From JANJUO01 sp942492935 (GTDB taxonomy: Bacteria > Bacteroidota > Ignavibacteria > Kapaibacteriales > UBA2268): a stretch of DNA of 64,000 bases. The translations under genes and the position numbers were made by a program. Positions 8,485 through 17,219 of the stretch are shown piece by piece. Every line of letters starts with the position of its first letter. Positions within the stretch are counted from its first letter, which is position 1. The notes under the pieces are model-generated. The model ran no database searches, had not been told where the DNA came from, and saw nothing but the letters and a program-made list of their open reading frames with translations. The DNA lies in NCBI GenBank assembly GCA_942492935.1, contig OW818654.1, positions 1,426,001-1,490,000 on the forward strand, in the 5' to 3' direction.

Positions 8485-8581
8485 ATTTTCATTCAATTTA
8501 GCATAGTGAGATTTCATAATATTTTAATTTTTCAATTTTAAAATAATAACAAAACTAATATTTAATTCAATTATAGTTACA

Positions 8582-9175
8582 TTATAATAAAACTCTGCCT
8601 TCTAATGCTCTGGTTAATGTAAGCTCATCGGAAAATTCGAGAGAAGAACCAACAGGAACACCACTTGCAATTTTTGAAACTGTAATCTCTAATGGTTTGA
8701 TAATTTTTGCAATATATTGTGAAGTTACTTCGCCTTCTATGCTTGGATTTAGGGCAAGAATAATTTCATCGATACCAGAAAGTCGTTCTATTAGTTCTTT
8801 AATTCTAATATCATCAAAGGATACACCTTCAAGGGGATTTAAAACACCGTGCAATACGTGATATTTACCAAAAAAACCATTTGTTTTTTCTATTGCCATT
8901 ACATCATTGGGGTCTTCAACAACGCAAATAACACTATTATCCCTCTTAGGAGAAGAACAAATAGGGCATGGGTCAGTTTCTGTATAATTAAAACAAACTG
9001 AACAGTATTTCACATTTTTCTTCAATTCAGTTAAAGCAACTGAAAAATTTTCAACAAATTCAGGTGTTTGTTTTAATAAATGATATGTAAGTCGTTGAGC
9101 TGATTTTCTACCAATTGATGGTAAAGAAGAAAAATACTCAACAACTTTTTCGATTGACTGAGAAGTATAAATCAT
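8582..9175 (-). CDS. recR: Recombination mediator protein RecR
   Basis: 197 residues, the standard RecR length. It has the N-terminal helix-hairpin-helix (LPSIGRKSAQRLTYHLL), a four-cysteine zinc finger (CSVCFNYTETDPCPIC), a Toprim domain beginning ICVVEDPNDVMAIEKT, and the C-terminal SGVPVGSSLEFSDELTLTRA motif. RecR loads RecA on gapped DNA with RecO and RecF. It lies 10 nt downstream of the YbaB gene on the same strand, the recR-ybaB pairing found in most bacteria. Confidence 0.96.
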   Translation of the reverse strand: MIYTSQSIEKVVEYFSSLPSIGRKSAQRLTYHLLKQTPEFVENFSVALTELKKNVKYCSVCFNYTETDPCPICSSPKRDNSVICVVEDPNDVMAIEKTNGFFGKYHVLHGVLNPLEGVSFDDIRIKELIERLSGIDEIILALNPSIEGEVTSQYIAKIIKPLEITVSKIASGVPVGSSLEFSDELTLTRALEGRVLL

Positions 9176-9185
9176 TTTTTAACCG

Positions 9186-9512
9186 TTATATACCTAAATT
9201 AAGACCAGGAATATTAGGAAGCATACCCGATACTTTTGTCATTTCTTGATGAGCAAGTTCTCCTGCAGCATCAGTAGCTTTGTTTACGGCTGCAACAATT
9301 AAATCTTCAAGCATTGTAATTTCATTTGCATTTATCAATTCCGGTGCAATTTTAACGGATGTAAGTTTATGAGTTCCAGACATAACAACTGTTACCATTC
9401 CACCACCTGATTCTGCTGTAACTGTTTTATAACTAAGTTCTTTTTTTATGGTTTCCATTTCGGATTGCATCTTTTGTGCTTGCTGCATTATATTTTGCAA
9501 ATCAAATTTCAT
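9186..9512 (-). CDS. YbaB/EbfC nucleoid-associated protein
   Basis: 108 residues, typical YbaB/EbfC length. An N-terminal helix with MQQAQKMQSEMETIKKEL leads to the beta hairpin TVTAESGGGMVTVVMSGTHKL and a C-terminal helix ELAHQEMTKVSGMLPNIPGL. The family forms dimers shaped like tweezers that bind DNA and are encoded next to recR. The promoter region lies between this gene and the divergent pspA gene. Confidence 0.93.
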   Translation of the reverse strand: MKFDLQNIMQQAQKMQSEMETIKKELSYKTVTAESGGGMVTVVMSGTHKLTSVKIAPELINANEITMLEDLIVAAVNKATDAAGELAHQEMTKVSGMLPNIPGLNLGI

Positions 9513-9651
9513 AAATTCCTCAAAAATTATTCAAATTATTTTCAATCTAAATCGTTAAATTCTAAAAAATTAGTTTCTTGAAAAACTATTTTTTTGAAAT
9601 TATTCAAGCGAATTAGTCGATGTTTTATTTTATAATTTTTTTGGAGTGATA

Positions 9652-10338
9652 ATGAGTATTTTCAGCAGAATCGCAGATGTATTCAAATCTAATGTTAATG
9701 ATGCGTTAGATAGGGTAGAAGATCCCGAAAAAATGCTTAAGCAAATGGTAATTGAAATGGAGGAATCCGTCAATAAAACCACTCTTGCAGTTGCACAAGC
9801 AATTGCCAACGAGAAGAATCTTGAAAGAAAAATGGAAAAAGCAAGAAAAGATAGAGATGAATGGGAAGCAAAAGCAATGCAAGCCATTCAAGCTAATCGT
9901 GAAGACCTTGCTCGAGCTGCCTTGGAGAAGAAAGCAATTTCAGAAAGAAATTTCCAAGATTTGCAACCTGTGTTTACTCAAGCTAAAGAAACTGCTAACA
10001 AATTACGTGTACAATTAGACCAGCTTAAAGCTAAACTCGATGAAGCCAAAAGCAGACAAAGCACTCTTATTGCTCGCTCTCAAGCTGCAAAAGCACAGAA
10101 ACAAATCGCACAATCACTCAGTGGTGTTGGAAGCGATGCATTCGGAAAATTTGATAAATACGAATCTAAAATCGAAAAACTTGAATCTGAAGCGGAAGCT
10201 TTTGAGCAACTTGCTGGTGAAAGTACAAGTTTAGACCAGGAATTTAAAAAATTATCCTCAAATACAACTGTAGATTCAGACCTATTAGCTTTAAAAGCAA
10301 AAATGGGTATGCTTCCTTCAGCAGAAGAAAGCAAGTAA
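9652..10338 (+). CDS. pspA: PspA/IM30 (Vipp1) family membrane-stress protein
   Basis: 229 residues, almost entirely helical and charged, beginning MSIFSRIADVFKSNVNDALD with the amphipathic N-terminal helix and the PEKMLKQMVIEMEE stretch diagnostic of PspA/IM30. These proteins oligomerise on the inner face of the cytoplasmic membrane to keep it sealed under stress. GTG at 9646 opens the frame, but GGAG at 9643-9646 is better placed as the ribosome binding site for ATG 9652. It is followed after about 21 nt by a YbjN-like gene, probably in the same transcript. A sigma-54 activator exists at 17220-18461, but I saw no clear -24/-12 promoter here. Confidence 0.92.
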   Translation: MSIFSRIADVFKSNVNDALDRVEDPEKMLKQMVIEMEESVNKTTLAVAQAIANEKNLERKMEKARKDRDEWEAKAMQAIQANREDLARAALEKKAISERNFQDLQPVFTQAKETANKLRVQLDQLKAKLDEAKSRQSTLIARSQAAKAQKQIAQSLSGVGSDAFGKFDKYESKIEKLESEAEAFEQLAGESTSLDQEFKKLSSNTTVDSDLLALKAKMGMLPSAEESK

Positions 10339-10359
10339 TTTATTTTATTTTTTGATTTT

Positions 10360-10863
10360 ATGGAGTATAATATGTTATCAGAATCAACTTTTATTAAACA
10401 AGGAGAGCAAGAAATGCCCGAAACACCCGTTGAATTAATCAATAAAACTATTGAAAATGTAGAAAACATTCTAAAACAGAATTTTGAAGATTATTTAAAT
10501 TTTGGAAATGGCTCATTTACAATTTCTTACGGCTCTACACAAGTAATGGTCATTGTTAGACCTTTTACAAGTGAAGATACTTCGGTTGAGTGTATCTCTA
10601 ATGTGGTTTCAGGTGCCACAATTACACCCGAATTAATGAACTTTCTATTGAGAAAGAATGCTGAATTGCATATTGGCGGTTTTGGATTATTATTTGATGA
10701 TACTATCATATATCAACATTCAATTGCAGGTACAAATTTAGATGCAAATGAATTAATGACATCCATCAAAGCTGTTGCTGTTATTTCAGACTATTATGAT
10801 GATGCAATAGTTTCTATGGCTGGAGGCAAACGTGCAGCAGATTTAGAAATTAATGACTTATAA
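10360..10863 (+). CDS. YbjN-like / type III chaperone-like small protein
   Basis: 167 residues at most. The fold pattern (N-terminal helix LINKTIENVENILKQ, strands GSFTISYGSTQVMVIVRPF, a turn SGATITPELMNFLLRKN, strands GGFGLLFDDTIIYQHSI and a C-terminal helix) resembles the YbjN/secretion-chaperone-like fold. That assignment is from pattern only. Starts at 10360, 10372 (GGAG at 10362-10365) and 10414 (AAGGAGAG at 10399-10406) are all possible; the last has the best Shine-Dalgarno sequence. It lies directly behind pspA and ahead of a strong terminator, so the two likely act together in an envelope-stress role. Confidence 0.7.
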   Translation: MEYNMLSESTFIKQGEQEMPETPVELINKTIENVENILKQNFEDYLNFGNGSFTISYGSTQVMVIVRPFTSEDTSVECISNVVSGATITPELMNFLLRKNAELHIGGFGLLFDDTIIYQHSIAGTNLDANELMTSIKAVAVISDYYDDAIVSMAGGKRAADLEINDL

Positions 10864-10884
10864 ATCTTTGATAATTGAAATAGA

Positions 10885-10913
10885 AAATTCCGGCAAGTCC
10901 GGAATTTTTTTTT
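10885..10913 (+). terminator. Intrinsic terminator of pspA operon
   Basis: The stem AAATTCCGG/CCGGAATTT with a 5-nt loop is followed by a run of T. It lies 22 nt after the stop of the YbjN-like gene and before the convergent flhA. Confidence 0.9.
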
Positions 10914-10990
10914 AATAAACTTGAAATTCTAATACTTGTAAATTTCTATGCAGATTGCGGTGAAGCAATATCAGAAAACCGAATATTCAA

Positions 10991-13123
10991 TTATGACAAT
11001 CCTGTTCTTATGTAGCTGTGTATTTCAATATCTGTGTCAGCAGGTAGTTCTGTGTAGCTTATCACACTGACCATTGGATAAGTTGTGTGTATCATCCTAT
11101 AAAAATATGGTCTAACTTGAGCTGAACATATAACTAATGGCAGATAACCTGCAATTGAAATATCATCTATTGCATCAGCTACACTTTTTTGCACATTTTT
11201 AATAATTTCAGGTGGCAAACCCAATGACGGCATCAAAGCATTTTGATTACCTGATTGGAGTGCATTAGTCATTATATCTTCCAAATGAGGGTCAATTGCA
11301 ATTGCATGAATTGTCCCATTTTGGTCAATAAATAATTTCTTAATTGTTTCAGAAATACTATGCCTTACATATTCTGTCAATACATCAATATTTTTTGTAA
11401 CTTTTGAATACTCAAGCAAAGATTCAAGTATTAAAGGCAAATCTCTAACTGGAATTCCTTCACTTAGAAGATTTTGTATAACTTTTTGAACGGTAGAAAT
11501 TGGAAGTGAATCTGGTGTAATTTCTTCAATTAAAGCAGGATAATCCTCTTTTAAATTATCCACTAAATGTTTAATATCTTGTCTTGTTATTAATTTATCT
11601 GCATTTCTTCTCAATAATTCTGTCAAATGTGTTGTTAATACAGTAGCAGCTTCTACAACAGTATAGCCAAGTATTTCTGCATTTTCTCTATTACTGAAGG
11701 TAACCCAAGTAGCAGGTAATCCAAAAACTGGCTCAGTTACTTTAATACCATTAATGTCTCCTTCTGCAGTGCCAGGATTCATTGCGAGTAACATATTTGG
11801 ATGAAGAACATTTCTTGTAATTTCATTTCCACGAATTTTAATTACATATTCTTCTGGCTCAAGTTGTAAATTATCTCTTACTCTAACAGGTGGTAAGATA
11901 ATACCAAGTTCTACAGCTAACTGCCGTCTAACATTTGTAATACGTTTAAATACATCTCCTCCCTGGGATTCATCAACAAGTGAAATTAAGCTATACCCAA
12001 GTTCAATTTCTACTGGGTCAACTCTTAGTAGTTCTTCTACAGGTTGTTCGGCTGGTTTTTGGGATTGCTCTGCCTCTGCAATTTCCTTAGCAAGTTCGTT
12101 ATCTGACTCTTTTTTTATTGATTTTGTTTTGAAATATGCAATAGAACCTAATAATGTACTAAGGAAAAAGAATGGAAACATTGGAAAACCGGGTAATAAT
12201 CCAACAAAAAGTAACATTCCAGCAGTTATAAATAATGGTTTCGGCTTAGAACCGAATTGAATTCCAATTTCACTATCAAGATTATCACCTGATGCTGAAC
12301 GTGTTATGACCAAACCACCACCTATGGATACAAACAAAGCTGGGATTTGAGAAACAAGACCATCGCCAATTGTCAAAATACTGTAAGTCGTAGCTGCAGT
12401 GCCAAAGTCCATATCTAATTGCAAGATACCAATCAAAAATCCGCCCATTAGGTTAATGGCAGTAATAATCAAACCAGCAATTGCATCACCTTTAATAAAT
12501 TTTGCAGCACCGTCCATAGCTCCGAAGAAATCAGCTTCTTGATTTAATTCTTGTCTTCTCTTTCGAGCTGTTTGCTCATCAATAAATCCAGCATTCAAAT
12601 CCGCATCAATAGACATTTGCTTTCCGGGTAAAGCATCTAATGTAAATCTTGCTGTTACTTCGGCAATTCTGGTAGAACCTTTGATGATTACGATGAAATT
12701 AATAACCAAGAGTATAAGAAACAATATAATACCGACTATATAATTCCCACTAATAACGAAATTACCGAATGCTTCTATCACATTCCCAGCTTGTGCCTCA
12801 GATAAAATTAATCTCGTTGAAGCAACATTTAATCCAAGTCGAAATATTGTTGTTATTAAAATTACGGTTGGGAATGATGAAAATTCAAGTGGTGTTCTTA
12901 AATAAACCGATACAAGTAAAATTAATACCGAAGTAGCGATATTAAATGCTAAAAATAAATCAAGTAAAAATGCAGGTAAAGGTACAATTAATATAACAAG
13001 AATGAATAAAATACCTATAGCCAATCCCAAATCAGAATTTCTTTTGATTGCGGGCATAACATTATTCTGCAATTTTTGCATAGGCACAGAATTCATTAGT
13101 GCTAATTGTTTACTTTTAGCCAT
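10991..13123 (-). CDS. flhA: Flagellar biosynthesis protein FlhA
   Basis: 710 residues, normal FlhA length. The first half has about eight membrane helices with the FHIPEP-family signature RLGLNVASTRLIL and the cytoplasmic FHIPEP loop (ARFTLDALPGKQMSIDADLN, with GFIDEQTARKRR after it). The C-terminal half is the soluble ring-forming domain that docks export chaperones. FlhA is the nonameric export gate of the flagellar type III apparatus. A nonflagellar SctV is less likely given the sequence. No other flagellar gene flanks it here, so this is an isolated locus, and together with the chemoreceptor fragment it implies motility in this lineage. Confidence 0.93.
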   Translation of the reverse strand: MAKSKQLALMNSVPMQKLQNNVMPAIKRNSDLGLAIGILFILVILIVPLPAFLLDLFLAFNIATSVLILLVSVYLRTPLEFSSFPTVILITTIFRLGLNVASTRLILSEAQAGNVIEAFGNFVISGNYIVGIILFLILLVINFIVIIKGSTRIAEVTARFTLDALPGKQMSIDADLNAGFIDEQTARKRRQELNQEADFFGAMDGAAKFIKGDAIAGLIITAINLMGGFLIGILQLDMDFGTAATTYSILTIGDGLVSQIPALFVSIGGGLVITRSASGDNLDSEIGIQFGSKPKPLFITAGMLLFVGLLPGFPMFPFFFLSTLLGSIAYFKTKSIKKESDNELAKEIAEAEQSQKPAEQPVEELLRVDPVEIELGYSLISLVDESQGGDVFKRITNVRRQLAVELGIILPPVRVRDNLQLEPEEYVIKIRGNEITRNVLHPNMLLAMNPGTAEGDINGIKVTEPVFGLPATWVTFSNRENAEILGYTVVEAATVLTTHLTELLRRNADKLITRQDIKHLVDNLKEDYPALIEEITPDSLPISTVQKVIQNLLSEGIPVRDLPLILESLLEYSKVTKNIDVLTEYVRHSISETIKKLFIDQNGTIHAIAIDPHLEDIMTNALQSGNQNALMPSLGLPPEIIKNVQKSVADAIDDISIAGYLPLVICSAQVRPYFYRMIHTTYPMVSVISYTELPADTDIEIHSYIRTGLS

Positions 13124-13348
13124 TTATTGGATATTTCCCACTTAATCATTTCAAAATATTATTATTGCAAATTGTTTGCCAAGTTTTAAATTAATGTATT
13201 TTAATAATTTTTTAAATTCAGTAAATTATTTTCAAATTAATATTGTAATAATTCGTTTTTGAATAATTGAATGGTGAATCTGTTGATATTCTATTGCAGT
13301 ATCATTATTTATAAACTAAAATTTTGAAAAATTCTTTGAAGTTGATAG

Positions 13349-14161
13349 ATGAAAATTATATTTAGATTATTTATATTAATATTTACCATTACATTATTAC
13401 AAGGTCAAACCTTGATTTCTGTAAATGATTACAACTTTGATAGAGGAAAGGATTCTCCCATATTAATAAATGGCACAATAAATTCACAGAGTACTGGTTC
13501 GATAGAATTAAAATTTAGATTTAATGCGATGGTAGTAGCTGTAAAAAAAATTGATGGTGGAAATAATTTTGCAATTAAAGATGAAAATCCAAGAATGGAT
13601 GTGAAATTCAACAATTATACAAATGCAGAATTAACAATTAAATCTGACAATTTTACTAATATTGATAATGGTAATATTTGCCAAATTATATTAGAAGGAT
13701 TAGCTGGAACTGACACAGTTACCAATTTTGAACCTATATCTGTTTTAATCAATGGAATTGAACAAGCTAATGCAAAGTTTACTTCAGGCAAAATAAGTAT
13801 TAATTCTTCGCCAATTGAGCAAAAGTTTTTTGATGGTTTAAGTGCAAATTACCCAAATCCATTTTCTTCAAATACTAAATTTTCATTTACGATAGAAAAA
13901 GATACTAAAATAAAATTTTCAGTTTTTTCTAATGGTGGAAGGGAAGCATATTCTTTTCCATCAGAGAGCAATACATTTTCTGTGAAGTTTTTCAATTCTG
14001 ATGGCAGTATAATTGATTATCCTGATAAATATATTTTCAAAAAAGGTAGATATTCAATGGAATTACATCCTATTCCATGGGAGGTTACCTCTGGGGTTTA
14101 CTATTTTGTATTTAAAACAGAATCAAATGTATTCAAAGAAAATCTAATTTATATTAAATAA
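13349..14161 (+). CDS. Secreted cohesin-like protein with T9SS sorting tail
   Basis: 270 residues with a signal peptide (IFRLFILIFTITLLQGQ). Residues about 20-155 are beta-rich and resemble cohesin-type beta sandwiches (FNAMVVAV.., NGNICQIILEGLAG.., FEPISVLING). The C-terminal part starts ANYPNPFSSNTKFSF and ends GVYYFVFKTESNVFKENLIYIK, the pattern of T9SS type A sorting domains, so it should be exported through the outer membrane by the Por system. A 60-residue insertion lies inside the sorting domain. It is the first gene of an operon with the IgGFc/beta-barrel gene starting 2 nt after its stop. Confidence 0.75.
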   Translation: MKIIFRLFILIFTITLLQGQTLISVNDYNFDRGKDSPILINGTINSQSTGSIELKFRFNAMVVAVKKIDGGNNFAIKDENPRMDVKFNNYTNAELTIKSDNFTNIDNGNICQIILEGLAGTDTVTNFEPISVLINGIEQANAKFTSGKISINSSPIEQKFFDGLSANYPNPFSSNTKFSFTIEKDTKIKFSVFSNGGREAYSFPSESNTFSVKFFNSDGSIIDYPDKYIFKKGRYSMELHPIPWEVTSGVYYFVFKTESNVFKENLIYIK

Positions 14162-14163
14162 GT

Positions 14164-16542
14164 GTGGAAATTAAATTGAAAAAAGTTTATATTATTTTAT
14201 ATTTAGCATTTATTACAAATATTGCATTTTCTCAATCTGATTCAACTGAAAGAGAAAAAAATCTTTTGATGAAGCAACCAGTAGGCAACGAATTTTGGCT
14301 TACATTTATGCAAAATTTTAAAGATGATGAATCAAAAGCACCATTAAATCTCGAACTTTTTCTTACGGGTGATATGGATGCTAATGTTGTTATTGAGATT
14401 GAAGCTATCAAATACAAGAAAAAATTATTTGTTCCAGCAGGCACTGTTCTCTCTGAAGTGGTTAGTTATCTTGCACAAGTGAAAAGTTCAGAAACAATTG
14501 AAAGTAAAATCGCTGTTCATATTACAAGTGATAATCCAATCTCTGTTTATGGCTTAAATAGGCGACATCAAACAACAGATACTTATCTTGGACTTCCGAC
14601 AAATGTACTTGGTAAAGAATATCGTGCTATGTGTTATCATGTTACTGAGGATTTTTTACCAGTTTTTGCAGTTGTTGCTACTGAAGATAATACAGTTGTT
14701 ACAATAACACCAAATTCTGATACTTATGCTGGAAAAACAAAAAAAATTCCATTTGATGTTACCTTAAACAGAGGTGATGTTTATCAAGTAAAGCCAAGTG
14801 TCAAGAGATTCAGCAAGAAAGAGTCTGATTTAACTGGCTCTTTAATTACTTCCAATAAAAATATTGCTGTTTTTAGTGGGCATCAATGTTCTTATGTACC
14901 AGCAGGTCCACCACCTGTAATTGCTTGTAATCACTTAGCTGAGCAAATGCCTCCAATTTCCTCTTGGGGTAAACATTTTTATATTGGTAAATTAAAAGGC
15001 AGGTCTCAATATACTTATAGAGTTCTTGCAAATGAAAATGAAACAAAAGTCTTTGAAAATTCAACATTATTGAGAGTTTTAAAACAAGGTGAATATCTTG
15101 AGAGAAACTCAAATCAGAATCTACAATTAACAGCCGATAAACCTGTTCTCGTTGCTCAATATTCTCAGGGGTTTGACAATGGTGATTCAATTGGCGATCC
15201 GATGATGTTATTGATTACTCCAACACAACAATTTTTAAAGCAATACAGATTTGCTACACCGATTGGAGGAAGTTGGAATCATTATATCAATGTTGTTATA
15301 CCAACTAAAGCGATTAATAATATCACTTTAAACAGTAGAAAATTAGACCCGAAAATATTTGAGCCACTTGGAATTAGTCGTTATTCAATTGCATTTATTC
15401 CTATTCCATTTGGAACTCATTACATTAAAGCAGATGAACCATTTGGGATGTATTCCTATGGATTTGGATTCGGGCAAATTGACTCTTATGATGCTTATGG
15501 AAATATGGGCGGGCAATCATTCCTCGAATATGTTCCGATACCCGATACATTAAAGCCGATGGTTGAATATAAATTGATGAATAATAAAAATACAATTATT
15601 GTTAGAGATGACAGAATTGACGATACTGGTTTGCAAAAAATTACAATAATAGACAGTATGGGAATTTTACCGAAAATTAGTCCAATTTCTTCTGGTATTC
15701 CTCAGGCAACTATTGAACTGATTCCTAAGAATATTAATGAAACTGGTTATTTGAAAATTGAAACTGCTGATGTGAGTGGAAATTTGACTCAATTTATGGT
15801 ATGCTATCATTTAAATGACGCAGGTAGCTTTACTTACACTCTGTCTGATGGTTATGAAGCAAAATGTATTGAAACTCCAGGATTGCAGTTAGGAGCATTT
15901 ATAAAGAGTTCAATAAATTTTCATAATGCAGATTTTTCAAGTTCAGGCGATTTATCAGTACCGGGGAATTTTTCGTCATCAACTGGTCAAGGTGGATATT
16001 TTGGATTATTGGCAGCATATCCTCTTACTCATAAATTATTGCTTTCAGCAAGATTATCAATTGATAGCTATAATGGCACATTGGTTGCTCCTGATAGTAT
16101 TATTTCAAAATATTTAGATACAACTACAGGTCAATATTTGCCGTTTAGTGAAACTCATACTTTAAAATTAAAAGGGACATATTTCGACCTCGCTTTTGCT
16201 GGTGAGTATTATTTTGTAAGATATTTATACGGATTAGCAGGTTTGAATTTTTCTCTGAATTTGACAAATTCCATAGATTTTTCTAAAGAGATAACTATTC
16301 CTGAAGGATTCATTTATAAAGGTGGCAATAGAACGCAGAAACTGCCACTAACTGAATTAAATTCTTTAACCTCAATTAATCTTGGTTATTTTGTTGGTGT
16401 TGGAATTACTTATCCAATTTACAAAAAATTTCACGGATATCTCGAAAGTATTTACAATCAGCAATTTGGTAGTTTGATTGATGATGGTGATTGGAGTTTT
16501 AGCAGAATTACATTAATGATTGGATTAAGATACAAATTATAA
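14164..16542 (+). CDS. IgGFc-binding-domain protein with C-terminal outer-membrane barrel
   Basis: 792 residues. After a signal peptide comes GNEFWLTFMQNF, the hallmark start of the IgGFc-binding N-terminal domain (about residues 38-345; also ISVYGLNRRHQTTDTYLGLPTN, ITSNKNIAVFSGHQCSYVP). A beta-rich middle follows. The last 220 residues look like an outer-membrane beta-barrel with alternating strands (YFDLAFAGEYYFVRYLYGLAGL.., RITLMIGLRYKL). The likely topology is a barrel anchor presenting a large adhesin-like domain. The start is GTG at 14164, or TTG at 14176 just before the signal peptide; there is no ATG. It sits in an operon between a T9SS cargo and a CcmB-like permease. Confidence 0.75.
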   Translation: MEIKLKKVYIILYLAFITNIAFSQSDSTEREKNLLMKQPVGNEFWLTFMQNFKDDESKAPLNLELFLTGDMDANVVIEIEAIKYKKKLFVPAGTVLSEVVSYLAQVKSSETIESKIAVHITSDNPISVYGLNRRHQTTDTYLGLPTNVLGKEYRAMCYHVTEDFLPVFAVVATEDNTVVTITPNSDTYAGKTKKIPFDVTLNRGDVYQVKPSVKRFSKKESDLTGSLITSNKNIAVFSGHQCSYVPAGPPPVIACNHLAEQMPPISSWGKHFYIGKLKGRSQYTYRVLANENETKVFENSTLLRVLKQGEYLERNSNQNLQLTADKPVLVAQYSQGFDNGDSIGDPMMLLITPTQQFLKQYRFATPIGGSWNHYINVVIPTKAINNITLNSRKLDPKIFEPLGISRYSIAFIPIPFGTHYIKADEPFGMYSYGFGFGQIDSYDAYGNMGGQSFLEYVPIPDTLKPMVEYKLMNNKNTIIVRDDRIDDTGLQKITIIDSMGILPKISPISSGIPQATIELIPKNINETGYLKIETADVSGNLTQFMVCYHLNDAGSFTYTLSDGYEAKCIETPGLQLGAFIKSSINFHNADFSSSGDLSVPGNFSSSTGQGGYFGLLAAYPLTHKLLLSARLSIDSYNGTLVAPDSIISKYLDTTTGQYLPFSETHTLKLKGTYFDLAFAGEYYFVRYLYGLAGLNFSLNLTNSIDFSKEITIPEGFIYKGGNRTQKLPLTELNSLTSINLGYFVGVGITYPIYKKFHGYLESIYNQQFGSLIDDGDWSFSRITLMIGLRYKL

Positions 16543-16544
16543 TT

Positions 16545-17219
16545 ATGAAAGAATCAATAAATCAAATATTTGCTGTATTCATTAAAGAAATTAAAAGTGA
16601 ATTCAGAACTCGTTATGCAATTTCTGCAGTTTTGCTTTTTATATTAACAACTGTTACTATGATTGTATTTGCAACAGCTGGTGAAGAAATAACTTCAGAT
16701 ATGGCTGGAGGAATTCTTTGGGTAATAATGTTCTTTGGAGCAATGACTGGTCTTTCTAAAAGTTTTGTTAGCGAGGAAGAACGTGGAACGGGTTTCCTTT
16801 TACAAATTTCAGCAAATCCTATGTCTGTATATTTCGGGAAATTGTTATTCAATATTGTATTATGTTTATCTTTAAATTTATTTTCAGTTTTCTTGTTTTT
16901 TATTTTTAATAATTCAATAGAAATTGTTAAAATTTATGATTTTATTTTAGTGATATTATTAGGAAGTGTCGGTTTAGCTGGGGCTACAACAATAATTTCT
17001 GCATTAATTGCAAAAGCAAATACAAAAAATGCTCTTTTCCCAGTTTTATCATTTCCAGTAATTTTACCTTTAATAGTTCTGGGTATTAATATAACTAAAT
17101 ATACATTCGATAGTGGAATAGTAACAAAACTTGCGGGTGATTTTCAAATGATTACTGCATACTGCGGAATTATGATAACTGCATCTTTCTTTTTATTTGA
17201 ATTAGTTTGGCGAGATTAA
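16545..17219 (+). CDS. ccmB: CcmB-like heme exporter permease
   Basis: 224 residues with six predicted membrane helices and the CcmB layout: cytosolic IFAVFIKEIKSEFRTRYAIS, then SFVSEEERGTGFLLQISANP, then the helices. CcmB is the membrane subunit of the CcmABCD transporter used in system I cytochrome c maturation. Neither ccmA nor ccmC is in the window, and the operon partners are surface proteins, so the substrate is uncertain. Its stop codon directly abuts the stop of the convergent sigma-54 activator gene (TAATTA). Confidence 0.85.
   Translation: MKESINQIFAVFIKEIKSEFRTRYAISAVLLFILTTVTMIVFATAGEEITSDMAGGILWVIMFFGAMTGLSKSFVSEEERGTGFLLQISANPMSVYFGKLLFNIVLCLSLNLFSVFLFFIFNNSIEIVKIYDFILVILLGSVGLAGATTIISALIAKANTKNALFPVLSFPVILPLIVLGINITKYTFDSGIVTKLAGDFQMITAYCGIMITASFFLFELVWRD

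Noticed and set aside
9500..9652. Sigma-54 promoter before pspA (by analogy with the psp operon)
   Set aside because: No TGGC-N8-TTGC pattern is visible between ybaB and pspA.
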